Below, one piece after another: positions 11,485-25,025 of a stretch of DNA of 64,000 nucleotides. The stretch spans positions 2,586,806 to 2,650,805 of the forward strand of contig NW_015622543.1 of NCBI RefSeq assembly GCF_000835495.1, given 5' to 3'. Numbering within the stretch: the first letter of the stretch is position 1; each line of letters starts with the position of its first letter. The notes beneath the pieces are model-generated. The model worked only from the letters and a program-made list of their open reading frames with translations, did no database searches and was not told the origin of the DNA. The position numbers and the translations under genes are program-made. Origin of the DNA: Cladophialophora immunda. Its lineage: Eukaryota > Ascomycota > Eurotiomycetes > Chaetothyriales > Herpotrichiellaceae.

Positions 11485-13663
11485 ATGGACAAATTGTCCG
11501 GTAGGAGGCCGCGGAAGAGCGCACCCAAATCTCGATCAGGATGTTTGACCTGCAAGTGAGTATGCTGTGTTAGCTCGCAGACCCAAGGCTGACGCAGTTC
11601 CTCTCAGAGCCCGCCATATCAGATGCGACCAGCAGAGGCCAGAGTGTGAGAACTGCACCTCGTCCAACAGGAAATGCCAGGGATATCCCACGCCTCTGAC
11701 CAACACGGCCTCAAGCGCACAGAACTCTTCTCACGACTCCAACACCATTTCATCGTACAGCATCCCTTTCAAAGTCCCCGGAAGCCAAGCCGATCGGCAG
11801 CTCTTGCACTATTACTGCTGCCAAGCGGCATGGAACCTCTCCAGTTACGCAGACCCGACCTTGTGGACCGAGCTGATCCTCCAGCGAAGCCAAGATCAAG
11901 CCGTCATCCGCAGCAGTCTTGTCGTTCTGAGCTCTTTGCACAAGGACTTCGTTTCTGGATCGTTGGTGGCCAGTGGGAAGGATAAGCCGAGTTCGAACGT
12001 CGAGACCATGACCATGGTCAGCAAATGTTACGGGCAATTGAAGAATTACCTCGCACGGTCCGATGCCTTACCGGATGTAGCATTGGTCTGCAGCGTCTTA
12101 TTCTACTCCTTGGAATCACTCCTGGGCGATACCAGGCAAGCGATATCGCATCTCGACAGCGGGTTAAGGCTGTTGAAGCGAACTCAAACTGAGGCAAAAT
12201 GGGCCACTGACCCTTTGTACGTGCCTCTCACACATCTCTTCGAACGTCTGGACGTTCAGGTCAGCTGCTACGATGACCTTCGACTTCCGGTACTGGACCT
12301 TGTTTCCCCAGAAGAGACTCGGGGAGCGTTGTCGGTTGTGCCTGATTCATTCAGTACTCTCGACCATGCGGAACGCGTTCTGGTAAAACTTCAGAATTGG
12401 ACCCTTCGTCAATTGATCAGCCATGTCCAGCACAAAGGCAAATCTTCAGAAGAGTTCCCTCCGGGTTTGTGGCACGAAAGAGTGGTTCTGCGCCAGCAAT
12501 ATGAGAAATACCGCCAGACACTGAGGAGCCTCGATCCCAAACCCGGGAACTCGCCCTTGAGAGGCCCAGAAACTGGCAGCCAAGAAGACAGGAGGCAGTT
12601 TCAGTTACAACAGTTCCTGCTCTTGCAGATAAGCTTCCACACCTTCTACAACCTTATCGAGGAAAACGTTCCCATTGCTGCCGATGCTGCTGCAGGGATA
12701 CCAGTCAATGGCGAAGACACCCTCAGCACAGCCCTGTCGGAGGTACTAGACCTCCTCTCACTCGCAAGCAACTCGGCTTCCCACTCCGCAAGCGCTCTGT
12801 TCCCCCTAGCATCTCCTTCGCAACGCACCTACACACTATCCACATTCCTCGTCGGGACGATCTACTTCCTGTGCCTCAAAACCAACAGCCAGGAAATATT
12901 GACCACGGCCTACCGTCTCTTCTCCCACCCTCTGCTCAAGAACTCGCGTGATGGTCTGTGGGACTCCAGCCTGGCGGAGATGGTGGTCAAGAATGTGATA
13001 AAGATCCGTGATCGGGACTTGGGTATTGGCGTGCCTGATATTGTGGTAACGGAGACGTCGCGGGAATCGGTCATGTCGTCTTTCGATATTGAAGATATTG
13101 GCTGGGGCGAGGAGACCGACTATCTCAGCGCGGATTTGTCCCCGTTGATCACCGGCGAATCGGATCTGGTTGCTGATGCGGCCGCATTCTTCAGTGCCGA
13201 CGACTCTTTCCTGCTTCCAGCTGACATCGTGACGGGGGCTACGTCCGTGTCAGCCTCAGGCACAAATTCGCCTTATTTGTCCGAGGGCTCGACCCCACGG
13301 AATACCAGCGAATCAAGTCTGCAGGGCACAAACCATCAGCGAACCGAGAGTTTGACCCAACAGCGAGGATACGCTTGTTCGCATGCTGTCCTTGCTGCTG
13401 AAAGTCATCCGAGACTGGAGCACACCCCAGCACAATCCGTGGGAGGCGAGATGGCGACTTCCACTCTGGGCCAGTACGTAGAGATCCGGCCGAAACCTCT
13501 ACCTAGTTCGCAAATTCAGCGCAACCATATCGCAGAACAATTCACGTTGCCGCCGGGTGGCGTGCCACGGAGCGGCAGATTGGAAGACTTCGCCCTGGGT
13601 ATTGTGGATGCGGACGGCGGGGTCGAGGAAGCCGCCAAGAGAATCTCAGTGATGTCTATATAA
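11485..13663 (+). CDS. Zn2Cys6 transcription factor (regulator 1)
   Basis: Fungal binuclear zinc-cluster regulator. Exons are 11485-11555 and 11608-13663, giving about 708 aa. The intron falls inside the zinc cluster: SGCLTCK-ARHIRCDQQRPEC then ENCTSSNRKC, with all six cysteines present. N-terminal basic residues (GRRPRKSAPKSRSG) precede the cluster. The long middle region, with an FERLDVQVSCYDDL segment, resembles the fungal-specific transcription factor domain of ergosterol/sterol-type regulators. The C-terminus is Ser/Thr-rich and acidic, consistent with activation. It lies convergent to regulator 2. Target genes are unknown. Confidence 0.92.
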
Positions 13664-13913
13664 ATCTAAGGTTCAAAGCGGTATGAATAGGGCCCTTCCC
13701 CTCTGCGGCAAGGGTCTGGACAGGCGATATGGCCATGAAAAGATAGAAACTCTCCCAAAGCGGTGGCTCTGGCTGCAAAACGTGGCAGGAGATATCCCCG
13801 TAACTCCCGTTCAACTCTGTCGCGAAGATGTAGATCTCCCAACGCCCAACCCGTGGTTTCTACTTCAGGGGCTGTTCTCGCCAATTCTTTGATGATAGCT
13901 TCCGCTGAGAATC

Positions 13914-16115
13914 TCAGACTTGAGCATCCCACCCAACCCAGTCCGCAAAACCGTTGTCGAAGAAGTCACTCGTCCATGCTGTCAAGTCACTCGGCTCGGC
14001 ATCGTAGTTCTCCGGCGGCGGATGACCTGGTACAGGTGGTGCAATGGTATGGTTGAAGAATAACTCCCAGTCTAACATGTTTGTGGGTGCTGGCCATTGA
14101 TCGGGCAAGGTCTCTGCTAGGGTTGGGCCGGGCAGTGTATCGGCAGGGCGAACTTCTCGAGACAGTAATGCTGGTCAGCCACACTTTTTCTGGGTCAGAT
14201 GTGCTCAGAGTCGCACATACCTTGAGATTGGACCACAGATCTGGCATGCTGCACTAGAACCATGGCGACGCTCTTCAGCTTGGCCGCAAGCGAGTTCCTC
14301 GAGCTCATCCTGTCCAAAAAGACCGGGAGATGTTCCATGGCTTCAAGAGCTCCCATTTTCCCTTCTGATCCGTCCTCGGCACTCGAAAGAAGTTCTCCGA
14401 AAAGGTCCAAGAACGGCGTGAAAGGACCGCACAAAAGGTGCCATACCATGCCGTTAGATGGTGCCTCGGAGTCCGACACCATATTCTCAAGTAAATGGAG
14501 CATCCGTTTTGACGACTCGATACATTCGGCTCTCTTCTGGGTGGAAGATCGAGTGAGGAGGATATAAAGATACTCGTACTGGAAGCTAACGCTGCTCAGA
14601 GCCAGGTCAAAGGAAGCAGCATCATTAGCACTGAGAAAGGGCTTCTCTGCCAGGGCGGCAGCCTCGAGAATCTGCAGACCATGTCAGCCTTTGGGGAAAA
14701 CAGCCTTGCTGAGATATTTGCACACCCGTTGTGCCTGGAGGTACCAGGACTCGAGATCTTCGCTTGTTGATTCGATGCTCTGATCGTTGGGCATTGATTC
14801 TTCGTGAAGACAGTACCAGATATCAGCCATTATACGTGACAGGAGAAACATTTGGTGGATATAATCTGAAACCCATGTCAGCCTTTTTCTCTTGTTTCAG
14901 GTTACCTTTGCCATTCAGATTTCATTCGAGAGCCGACTTACGCACTCCGAACAGAGCCGGTGCGCCAGAGGAGTCAATTTTGGGCTGAAAGGACAAGAGC
15001 TGGTTGAGTGTGGGCAGCGGCATCTCTCTCGCCATCCCGCGGTGGAATGTGGGAGTTCTGCCAAAGATGAGAGCCAGTCCAATGTCCACGAGGTTCAGGT
15101 GCCAAAACATCACGACGCGCCGGTCCCGGGTCTGAGGGTCGAAACGACGATGGTTCACTCCCAACGCCTGTAGCATTCTGCAGGCATTTGTGACCAACAT
15201 CCAGCAAAGCGATGGGTTGGTAAACTCCTCAACGTCGAGAGCGAGCAGAATCAAAGCCTGGATGTTCAGTTCGCTAGGTTCGAGGAGGAGCCTTGCGTCG
15301 TTGAGGGCGAGCCAGAGATTGCATCGAAGCTTTGCTTTTGTGGGTTCGTCCTTGGGGTCAGTAGCAGCAACGAGGTTGAGCATGATGCCATAATACATGA
15401 CTAGCCAAGCTCTGTCCTGCACCTGTTCCGGGCGAGATGCTCTCAAGTGGCCCAGCACTGCTGGTGGCGGTGTGATAGAAAAGGGACGATCTCGTTTCAA
15501 CTCGGCCTCGAATGCTTTGGTAAGTGATATCAGCTGTGTCCGACAGCGCAAAGATCACCGCTCTTACCATCGACCCAGGAGGTTGCCCGATCTTCGAACA
15601 AGTAAAAGCTGTTATTGATCTTATCAAGCTTCAAGGCATCGTGCCAGACGGCTGCAGATGTTTCGGCTAGAGATGACAGCGCACCCATTGAATTGTGTGG
15701 TGACGCGCCAAACCCGCGCAGACGCTCTCGGGTTACTTCGATGTCAGGAGCGAGGCTGGACTGCAGACTGCTGGAGTTCGCTTCACAGTCATGGTTGCGA
15801 GTGACTGCGACAGAGAAAGGCCCCTCAGTAACAGCGCTGTCGTGTTTCCTCTTCCTGTTGCGGCGAATAACACCCGATCGCGAATAGGTGCAGACAACAG
15901 ATTCATCTTTGCAACGCTGACATTCTGGACGGCCCCGAGAACAAGCAACCTACAAATTAGTCAATGCGGTCCTGGGTCCTTGAAATGGATAGGATACACA
16001 TACCTTGCGAGATCGGCACTTATCGCACTCCCACCGCCATTCCAGTGAGTCAGAAGTTCTCAATCGGTCGTGATTGATAGGAACTTACAGCATATGGGGC
16101 GAGAGGCTCCAACAT
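13914..16115 (-). CDS. Zn2Cys6 transcription factor (regulator 2)
   Basis: Zinc-cluster regulator read as seven exons: 16089-16115 (27 nt), 16004-16027 (24 nt), 15568-15949, then exons ending near 14940, 14740, 14220 and 13914. The join MLEPLAPYA-CDKCRSRK-VACSRGRPEC gives a perfect six-Cys cluster (CxxC, C, C, CxxC with a final VVC). Downstream lies the fungal-specific domain, including VMFWHLNLVDIGLALIFGR. It is divergent from the TetX-like monooxygenase with only 274 bp between the two ATGs. A perfect CGG-containing direct repeat sits between them, so local control of that gene and autoregulation are plausible. Exon ends in the middle of the gene are approximate. Confidence 0.85.
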
Positions 16116-16389
16116 GATCCAGTTGCTGGGGTGGTTGTGAGATGGGAACAAAATGGCCGCCCCAGCGTTACTGATGATGAAGTATATTTCTGGACATAAA
16201 GACAGTTTAAGCCCCGAGTATCTTCCGTCGGAGCTTACGGAGCTTAATGTATGACGGCAACACCGCCTCGTGGGTAAATTGCACTGAGCGCAATGCAATC
16301 CCTAGCCTGCTATAAAGGATGGCACTTGGTATAGAGATCTTGGGAATGAATCCTCCGCTTCCTTTCGACACGTCCAAAGTGGCCCCTCC
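16116..16389. promoter_or_regulatory. Compact divergent promoter, regulator 2 / TetX-like monooxygenase
   Basis: A 274-bp shared promoter with a TATA box (TATAAAG, 16311-16317) about 75 bp upstream of the monooxygenase ATG, and a 9-bp direct repeat listed separately. Confidence 0.7.
16229..16246 (+). promoter_or_regulatory. Perfect tandem CGGAGCTTA repeat; candidate Zn2Cys6 site
   Basis: CGGAGCTTA occurs twice back to back (16229-16237, 16238-16246), giving CGG-N6-CGG direct half-sites in the promoter between a zinc-cluster gene and its divergent neighbour. Binding is inference. Confidence 0.5.
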
Positions 16390-17663
16390 ATGGCACCGCC
16401 TATTGCTATCCTCGGCGCTGGCCCTAGTGGCTTGACACTCGGTCGCATGCTCGAACTCGCCAACATTGACTACATCATCTTTGAGCGAGATGTGTCGGGC
16501 AATGAGACCTCTTCGCGCGCCGGGACCCTCGACATTCACGCCGACTCTGGTCAGATGGCGCTCCGAGAAGCCGGCTTGTTAGATGAATTCAAGAAAGTCG
16601 CCCGTGGCGACGCGCACACGGTACTCGCCGATGGTCACGGCAAAGTGTACGTCCGGACCGGTGCAAGCGACGAGGTCAACGAGGACAGACCGGAGATCGA
16701 CCGCAAGGACTTACGAGCCTTGCTCCTGACCTCAGTGCCGGCGAACAAGGTCCGCTGGGGCATGAAGGTGCAACAGGTGCAGCAGGACACCGAAAGCTCC
16801 ATGTCTGTGCGTTTCGCGGACGGAAGCATCGAGTCAGGGTTCCGGCTCGTCGTCGGTGCGGATGGGGCATGGTCGAAGGCCAGAAGTCTCGTAAGTCTCC
16901 TGTCTTGATATCTGGATTTAGAGACTTGACGGTAAACAGGTCACATCCGCCAAACCTCAATACTCTGGACTGCACTATTTGACCACGACGATCAGTCCAG
17001 GCAATCCTTTTCACCCATCCGCCGCTTCTCTGGCCGGACAGGGCATTACATAGCCTTCGGCGAGGGGAAGCAAATCGTTGCTCTCAAGCTCGGCGACGGT
17101 TCCTACTATGTTGGCGTGGGACTGCGCCTTCCTGAGGGTTGGAGCTCGGAGAACGCGGGTGTGCTCGAGAACCCGTCGGCGCTCTGCCAGTTGCTGCAAA
17201 ACGATCACTTCGCGGGCTGGCCGCAGTTGCACATGGACCTGATCAAACACGGCGATGGGAGGTGTTATGCCTGGCCGCTGTACGCCATGCCGACCGAATC
17301 GTTGCCGTGGAAGACGGTGTATGGTGTTACTCTGGTAGGAGACGCTGCGCACCTAAGGTAAGATGGGATACCCTGTAACATTTCTACAACCGCCATTGCG
17401 AGCATTTAACTGACGACACCATCAGCACGCCTTTCGTCGGCGAAGGAGTCAACTGTGCCATGACGGACAGTCTCCAGCTAGCCCAGCAGATCGTCAAGCA
17501 CGGACTGGATGATCTCGGTGGCGCCGTTTCAGAGTACGAGAGGCTGATGGTCCCTCGTGCCATCGATCTCATCACCAGAAGTACCAAGAGCGGCGAGCTA
17601 TTCTTCGCACCGGACGCGCCTCGGGGCTGGCTCAAGACCTATGCCGGCATCGACATTGATTGA
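16390..17663 (+). CDS. TetX-like FAD monooxygenase, apparent frameshift in exon 2
   Basis: Class A flavin monooxygenase, likely an aromatic hydroxylase. Exon 1 (16390-16890) has the FAD motif GAGPSGLTLGR and an RKDLRALLL block; VVGADGAWSK is the DG motif. Exon 2 starts at 16940 in frame (VTSAKPQYSGLHY) and reads family-like residues to SLAGQG, then hits TAG at 17051-17053. From 17044 the next frame reads HYIAFGEGKQIVAL, then the C-terminal GDAAHL joined to exon 3 (17426-17663) as STPFVGEGVNCAM. A single missing base near 17041-17044 would explain this. A 47-nt intron at 16995-17041 (GT-AG but poor donor) would also restore frame, at the cost of conserved residues. So it is either a pseudogene, a sequence error or a rare splice form. 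Confidence 0.75.
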
Positions 17664-18395
17664 AAATGTTCTGGCGCAAACAAGAGCAATATCGGAGCAC
17701 TGTCGATGTATGTAATAATGACAATGGACCAGTACACTACGTGGATCCAACCACAACCTCTAGAGACATAGCCACAAATTTGCTTATTCAGAGGGTCTAA
17801 TCCTCCTCTATCTTCGTCTTATAGAGTGATTGCATGTGCGAGGTTCTAAGAGAGGTTCGCGGGGCATAGACATCTGACCCCTTCGTTCCTCAAAGGACAC
17901 AAAGAGACCCCTCTACATTTGAGTCTGAGCAGACTCTGCGCCGGAAGACTGGCGCTTTGGTCCCTCTATGTCAAGGCTGGAAGTGGACGTGTTTACCTTG
18001 TCCTTGCCTCGTTCTCGGCAAGTTGCCCCCTTGAGGAGTAGCCTTAAGCGTCTCCAGCCTTGACTGTCGCAGGGGAGATGGGTGGTTATTTCAACCCGTC
18101 TCCACATGATTTTGATGACTAGCCTTTTTGAGGGTCTGCTGGGTTTCTATGTGGGGCCCTGCTTCTATTGAGTTGCAGATTGATTCCTGTCAATTCTCAC
18201 AAACGGGACGGGAAGGTTTTTCTCCTGCTTCGGGGGCAACCTGGGGGCATACATTGCATGCGGCGATTCCCAGCAGAGAAGATAGAACGGTGATTAGCTT
18301 TACTAGTACTGCGGTAGAACTACTGCAAGACTCGTAGGAGGTGGTGACTTTGGTCGCAACCAAAACCTCATCATGGCTCAAAATGTTGTCCCCTT
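17664..18395. other. Intergenic between convergent genes
   Basis: About 730 bp of shared 3' flank between the TetX-like gene and the VAO-like gene. No supported coding or structural element. Confidence 0.5.
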
Positions 18396-20584
<2,189 letters not shown>

Positions 20585-21145
20585 GGCTAAGTCATGAACC
20601 CAATTTTCCGTGTGGAAGACCGGGCTGCGTATTCGCGAGGAAGAGTTGCACTGGCGCAGAAGATTGTCTACCCAGAGTCCAGCTGAGATGAAATGGCACC
20701 TCTCTTTGCAATATGCCAGAATATCTATACCTTGAGGACGTGCGAACTAATGTAAGCAAGGTGGGACGTGAAATGTCCCCGTGGGGAACCCCAGCCATGC
20801 CCAGCATTAGTGAAACTCGTATGGGGAGAAGCTCTGGATGCCTTCGTCGTCCCACACAGGAGCCTTGGACAGGAAGTGGTAAAAATATCGGGGATCGTAA
20901 CGAACAAGTAAAGGTTTCGAGTGGCGCATGCCTTGACTCATCTGAGACTGGTGGAATTTTGTCCTAGTGCGTATGCATAGATGCTTGGGTTATCGTTGCC
21001 AGACACTTTGCAGGAGTTCCACCCGCCCCACATGCCGAGTCTCAAGGGCAGAAGCCAGCGAAGTCGTTAGCAAGGTACACTGTCCTGAATTCTATTATAT
21101 CATTGGTGTCTGCGACGACCATCATCGTCTCCTTTGTTTTTCGCT
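20585..21145. other. Intergenic, upstream of VAO-like gene
   Basis: About 560 bp between two minus-strand genes. Presumed VAO promoter; short open frames here look spurious. Confidence 0.5.
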
Positions 21146-23725
21146 TCAGCTACTGGAATCTTCATCATTCTTTGGCAGAAGGAGCGGAAGCCGATCCAGA
21201 TCATTCTTGCGCGCATTCACCAGCTCGGTGATTGACCGACGAGCCTCCAGCAGTTGTACAAGTTCTTGAAAGGTGGTTAGAAAGAATGAAATGCTCGCAA
21301 AAAATCCCGGGAACTCTCACCTAATATAGAGGCCCCGATCTGCCAGAACGAGCCGATCGTTCCCAGCACTAGCTTCAGCATCTCGAGGTATATGGGTCGG
21401 CTCTCGTCCGGGCATGCCGCGAGCTCGCAAGCTGTTTTGGCGTTGATAGCCGCGGGACCAAGCAGGGTTGTGGTGACCAGAGGACAGGTTCGAGCAATGT
21501 AATTGGGGTCCCATTCCCGAATAACGCGACAGATCAACTTCTCATCTTCCAAAGCTGATGTCTCCAGCGAAACGTCCAGATGCTCCGGGAATTTCCGATG
21601 ACAAAGTAGTCGGAGAGCTGAACGGCTTCTGTTGTTTCGGGTCAGCGTCTTGTGACCTTGAATATTTTAGAGCTTCTCGAGGAAGGACTTACGAATGTAG
21701 CATTAAATGAGTACAAACGATCCAATTATTTGCTGCAAAATTGGACTCGTCATAGCTGAGACAGTTCGCGGAGAGGTGAAATCTTTGAGGAAGGATCAGA
21801 GAAAAGCAAGTAATGGAGGACTGAAAATCGAGAATCGTCTGCGCGGTCGTGTTCCGTCTGTGGATTATATCGTGAGCAAACGCTCTCAGGAAAGACGATA
21901 TGAGGAACCAAGCTCTGTCGTCGTCGTTGGGTGAATCCCTGAGTGTCTTCCAAACATGAAGTGGATCAGGTATAACTGGGACCGATGCAACTGGTGTGTC
22001 GGAGAACCATGCCTCGTCAGATACGGGCAGTAGCACATTTACTTGAGTTTTGTCAATCGTGTGTGGCCGCTTCAGGATGGTTCCCGAGAACATGTCGAGC
22101 TCCCAAGCTAACCACCAAGCTCGACGAAGTTCTTCTTTCTTGCTCCATTCTTCTGTTGATGTCCATTGCATCGTGGCCTTCGATTCTAAAATGTCATGAT
22201 CGATGTTGTTCAGGCCAAGGTCGTATGCCAAACGGCAGGAGACGCCAATGAGATTACCGCAGCGCCCACTGGAGCCACAGACTTGGTGATACCAGCCCAG
22301 GAGGAGTAGTCCTTGTAGCAATGCCAGATTTGCTTGGATCGCCGCATCTAGCTTCATGGCGTCCTGAAACAATTGCGTCGCCTGGTTGAGGAAAGGTTCA
22401 GCCCGCCCCTTCGGAGGCAAATGGGCAAAATACGAAGATGTGGAAAAGCGGGCGGCAAGAGCGCAAATTGTGTCGAGAATCAGGCAGTCTTCCAGGCAGA
22501 GGCTCTGATATTTGTCGGGATCTTGACCGTGGACGTTGTACTTTGCATAAAATCGCGGTTTGTGGAACAGAGGCAGCCAGCTGGCCACATATTTGAAGAA
22601 TGCATCGATCCTAGGCACGGTAAGTATAAACATCAGTAGAGGGAGGATGTAACAACACTCACGTGTCATCCACGACAACAGCAGGGAATGGCATGGAGTA
22701 CCTGTTTGGCCTGGTGTTTCCTTGGCTCGTTGAGTTTGCACTGGGTGCGGGAAAGAAGCCGAACTGGAAATTGTAGTTCATCTCCAGAGCCCCGGTAGGA
22801 TCTTGTGCTCGCAACAGAGGAATGTCCAGCATCTCCCCTGTATTTCCCTGGAGGGTTTCTGAGCCCTGAACGTTGGAGTAGCCATCTGTGAGCCAGGAGC
22901 CTAGGGTGGGATCGAAAACATCTGCGAAGAATCGAGTTTCCGTCTGTCCAGATAGGAGACCGGCATTCATGTCATTCGTACACAGCAGTCCGTTCTCCAT
23001 GGTGTTTGCTGTTATTTGCCCTATGGGGTTAGGAGAGAAGCCGGGTGTTGGAGGGACCTGTGGAGATTGGGAGGTGGCGTTTGAGAGGCTGTCTTGTCTC
23101 TCCCTGCGTCGCAACAGAGCATTTTCCAGCATAGTAGGATCCAGCAAGTCGAGGATGCGGTCTGGCCCAGCGGGCATCAGCTTGTCACTTTCTTGTTTGA
23201 CCAAGTCAATAAACTCACTTAGTCCTTCTTCTCCTTCTAACTCCAGAAGGCGCCGGGGGGAAGCGCTCAACTGCCAGGGCCGGGTTGCTGGCCGTCTTTT
23301 CTTCGGGTAATAACAGTCTTGCCCGGTTCGAGCACACAAAGAACATCTTGGAGTTCGTTTGTCACCTTCTTATGGTTATTCCCATGCTTTGAATACGAGT
23401 CTGCGGCGACCGCATACATTTGATTTTCTTCCTTTGGGAGTGTTAGGTACAGTTGCAACGAGCCTGACAATCGAACAAATTACCTGTTACACTCTCCACA
23501 TGCTCGAGCTTGTCCGACTCTTTTGGGCCTTTCTCCCGCGGTGGTCTCGTATGTCGATTCAGTGCCGTTATTTTCGTGGCTCGAGGCATCCGAACCCTCT
23601 CCTGTGAGCATATCATCCATGATGGCATCCATGGTGGTTGTGAAGGTAGTGTAAGATACTTGGGGACAGCTGTCTGCTCTGAGGGTAGGCGCCAAATTTG
23701 TGGGGAGACTGTGATTAATATTCAT
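21146..23725 (-). CDS. Zn2Cys6 transcription factor (regulator 3) with 14-nt microexon
   Basis: Zinc-cluster regulator. Exon 1 (23484-23725) ends in ARACGECNR; a 14-nt microexon (23418-23431) encodes KKIK; exon 3 (from 23365) continues with the third Cys as CDKRTPRCSLCARTGQDC. Spliced together they give a perfect six-Cys cluster, with both flanking introns 52 nt long. The middle region (about 21690-22720) is a fungal-specific regulatory domain with FFKYVASWLPLFHKPRF, LLLLGWYHQV and RRAWWLAWELDMFSG. The last exon follows a further intron and reads ELVQLLEARRSITEL to a TGA at 21146. A perfect CGG-N4-CCG palindrome lies 34 bp upstream of the ATG. It is divergent from the CocE-type hydrolase. Confidence 0.88.
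23418..23431 (-). other. 14-nt microexon within the zinc cluster of regulator 3
   Basis: Bounded by AG and GT on the minus strand and phased 1/1. It supplies the residues KKIK between the second and third cysteines. Skipping it would shift the frame and destroy the DNA-binding domain. Confidence 0.8.
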
Positions 23726-25025
23726 GACAAGGTGGACGGGCGCAGACGGGGTGAACCACGGTGCACCGCTAAGACCCTAACACTTAAGGTTATGGGCAAA
23801 GGAAGGGGGGTGGTGCCCTTAGGCCAGTAGCTATTTCTCCCGGCTATTTAGGTGAGGCTAGGTGAATCCCAGCGCTGCATTCTACTGGGTGACAGCCCCA
23901 GACATCCCGCTGTTCCAACTCTACCTGGCCTACCCCTCTCAGATGTCCCGGGGCAGCAAGAGTTTTGCAATCTTGGTCTGGGGAAAGCGCTCGCATTCCG
24001 ATGATTACCTGTGCTCCAAGTGTGATGCTATACGCGAATCCTTGGACTTGGACGAATCATCCAAGCGCACCAGTCTCGCCTGAAAATCATCGCCGATATT
24101 GAATGCTTCCCGAGTAGTTAGCATTAGGATGTGGTATACGCATATGGCACAGTTCCTAGGGCTTCACCAAGGACCATGTACTTTTACAAGCGACCAACGA
24201 CTCTCAACATTCCGTTTTGGTACAATAAGAGGCTGCGCCGTGTGACGTGGTTTCTAAGAAGTTGTGCTCCAGGGACAGGAATGGTTCTCGTGTTCATCCA
24301 CTCTGTCGCAAGCTTGCGTGGATTTTTCACCACAGATTGATCTTCTATATAGCTACGAGGCGAGGGCACGGGCCAGAAAGCACGAGCTGAGAAACCTGCT
24401 TTCAGACATCCGAGGCATGACCCCAGATGGCAGAGCCAATTTGAATTATTAGCTGTCAAGCCGGCGTTGATTGAGAACACCGTCGCCATGCAAGGCTGAG
24501 GCGGGCCGCGACCCGGAAAGCTATCGCATGGGGGCGCCCAGGCATTCCCCCTCGATCGAGCCAGAAACTGACATAGGGCGGAACAGAATGCGGGGGGGAG
24601 ATTTCTCAGCACGGCATTCAGAATGCCGGGTCACCCATGGCGCTGCTCAGGCTGGTAAGCGTGAGACTCAACCCAGCGGACGTCATGGGCCATGGCAACG
24701 GTCTCCACCTATCCCCACACGTCTGCAAGAGCGGGATGCTACCGACTTCATTACCAAAAAGCATAGGCTGGTTATCTACTTGGTACGGCCTTTTTCTAAC
24801 CCGGCGATGAGGGTAACATGGTACAGACATCGGAGCTCAACACTCCTGACCGTCGATGGAGCCTCGAGCCACTCCGCCGGTGTTCGCACACTGCGGCCTC
24901 TGCTCGAGACTCCAGCGAACAATTCAAATACGCCCTTGAAAGCCGTTGCGAATATCTTTTCATATATCGAGTAAGCCAAGATCACCACTCAGTGGCAAGC
25001 AGCGCTTTCTTCGACCAAGTCCAAA
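23726..25025. promoter_or_regulatory. Long divergent intergenic region, regulator 3 / CocE hydrolase
   Basis: About 1.3 kb. Holds the palindrome at 23759-23768. Open frames here have no recognisable product. Confidence 0.5.
23759..23768. promoter_or_regulatory. Perfect palindrome CGGTGCACCG, candidate autoregulatory site
   Basis: CGG-N4-CCG inverted half-sites 34 bp upstream of the regulator 3 ATG. Zinc-cluster proteins commonly bind such triplets; here binding is inferred. Confidence 0.45.

Noticed and set aside
24184..24612. 142-codon open frame, minus strand
   Set aside because: Composition and lack of motif suggest chance; lies in a long promoter region.
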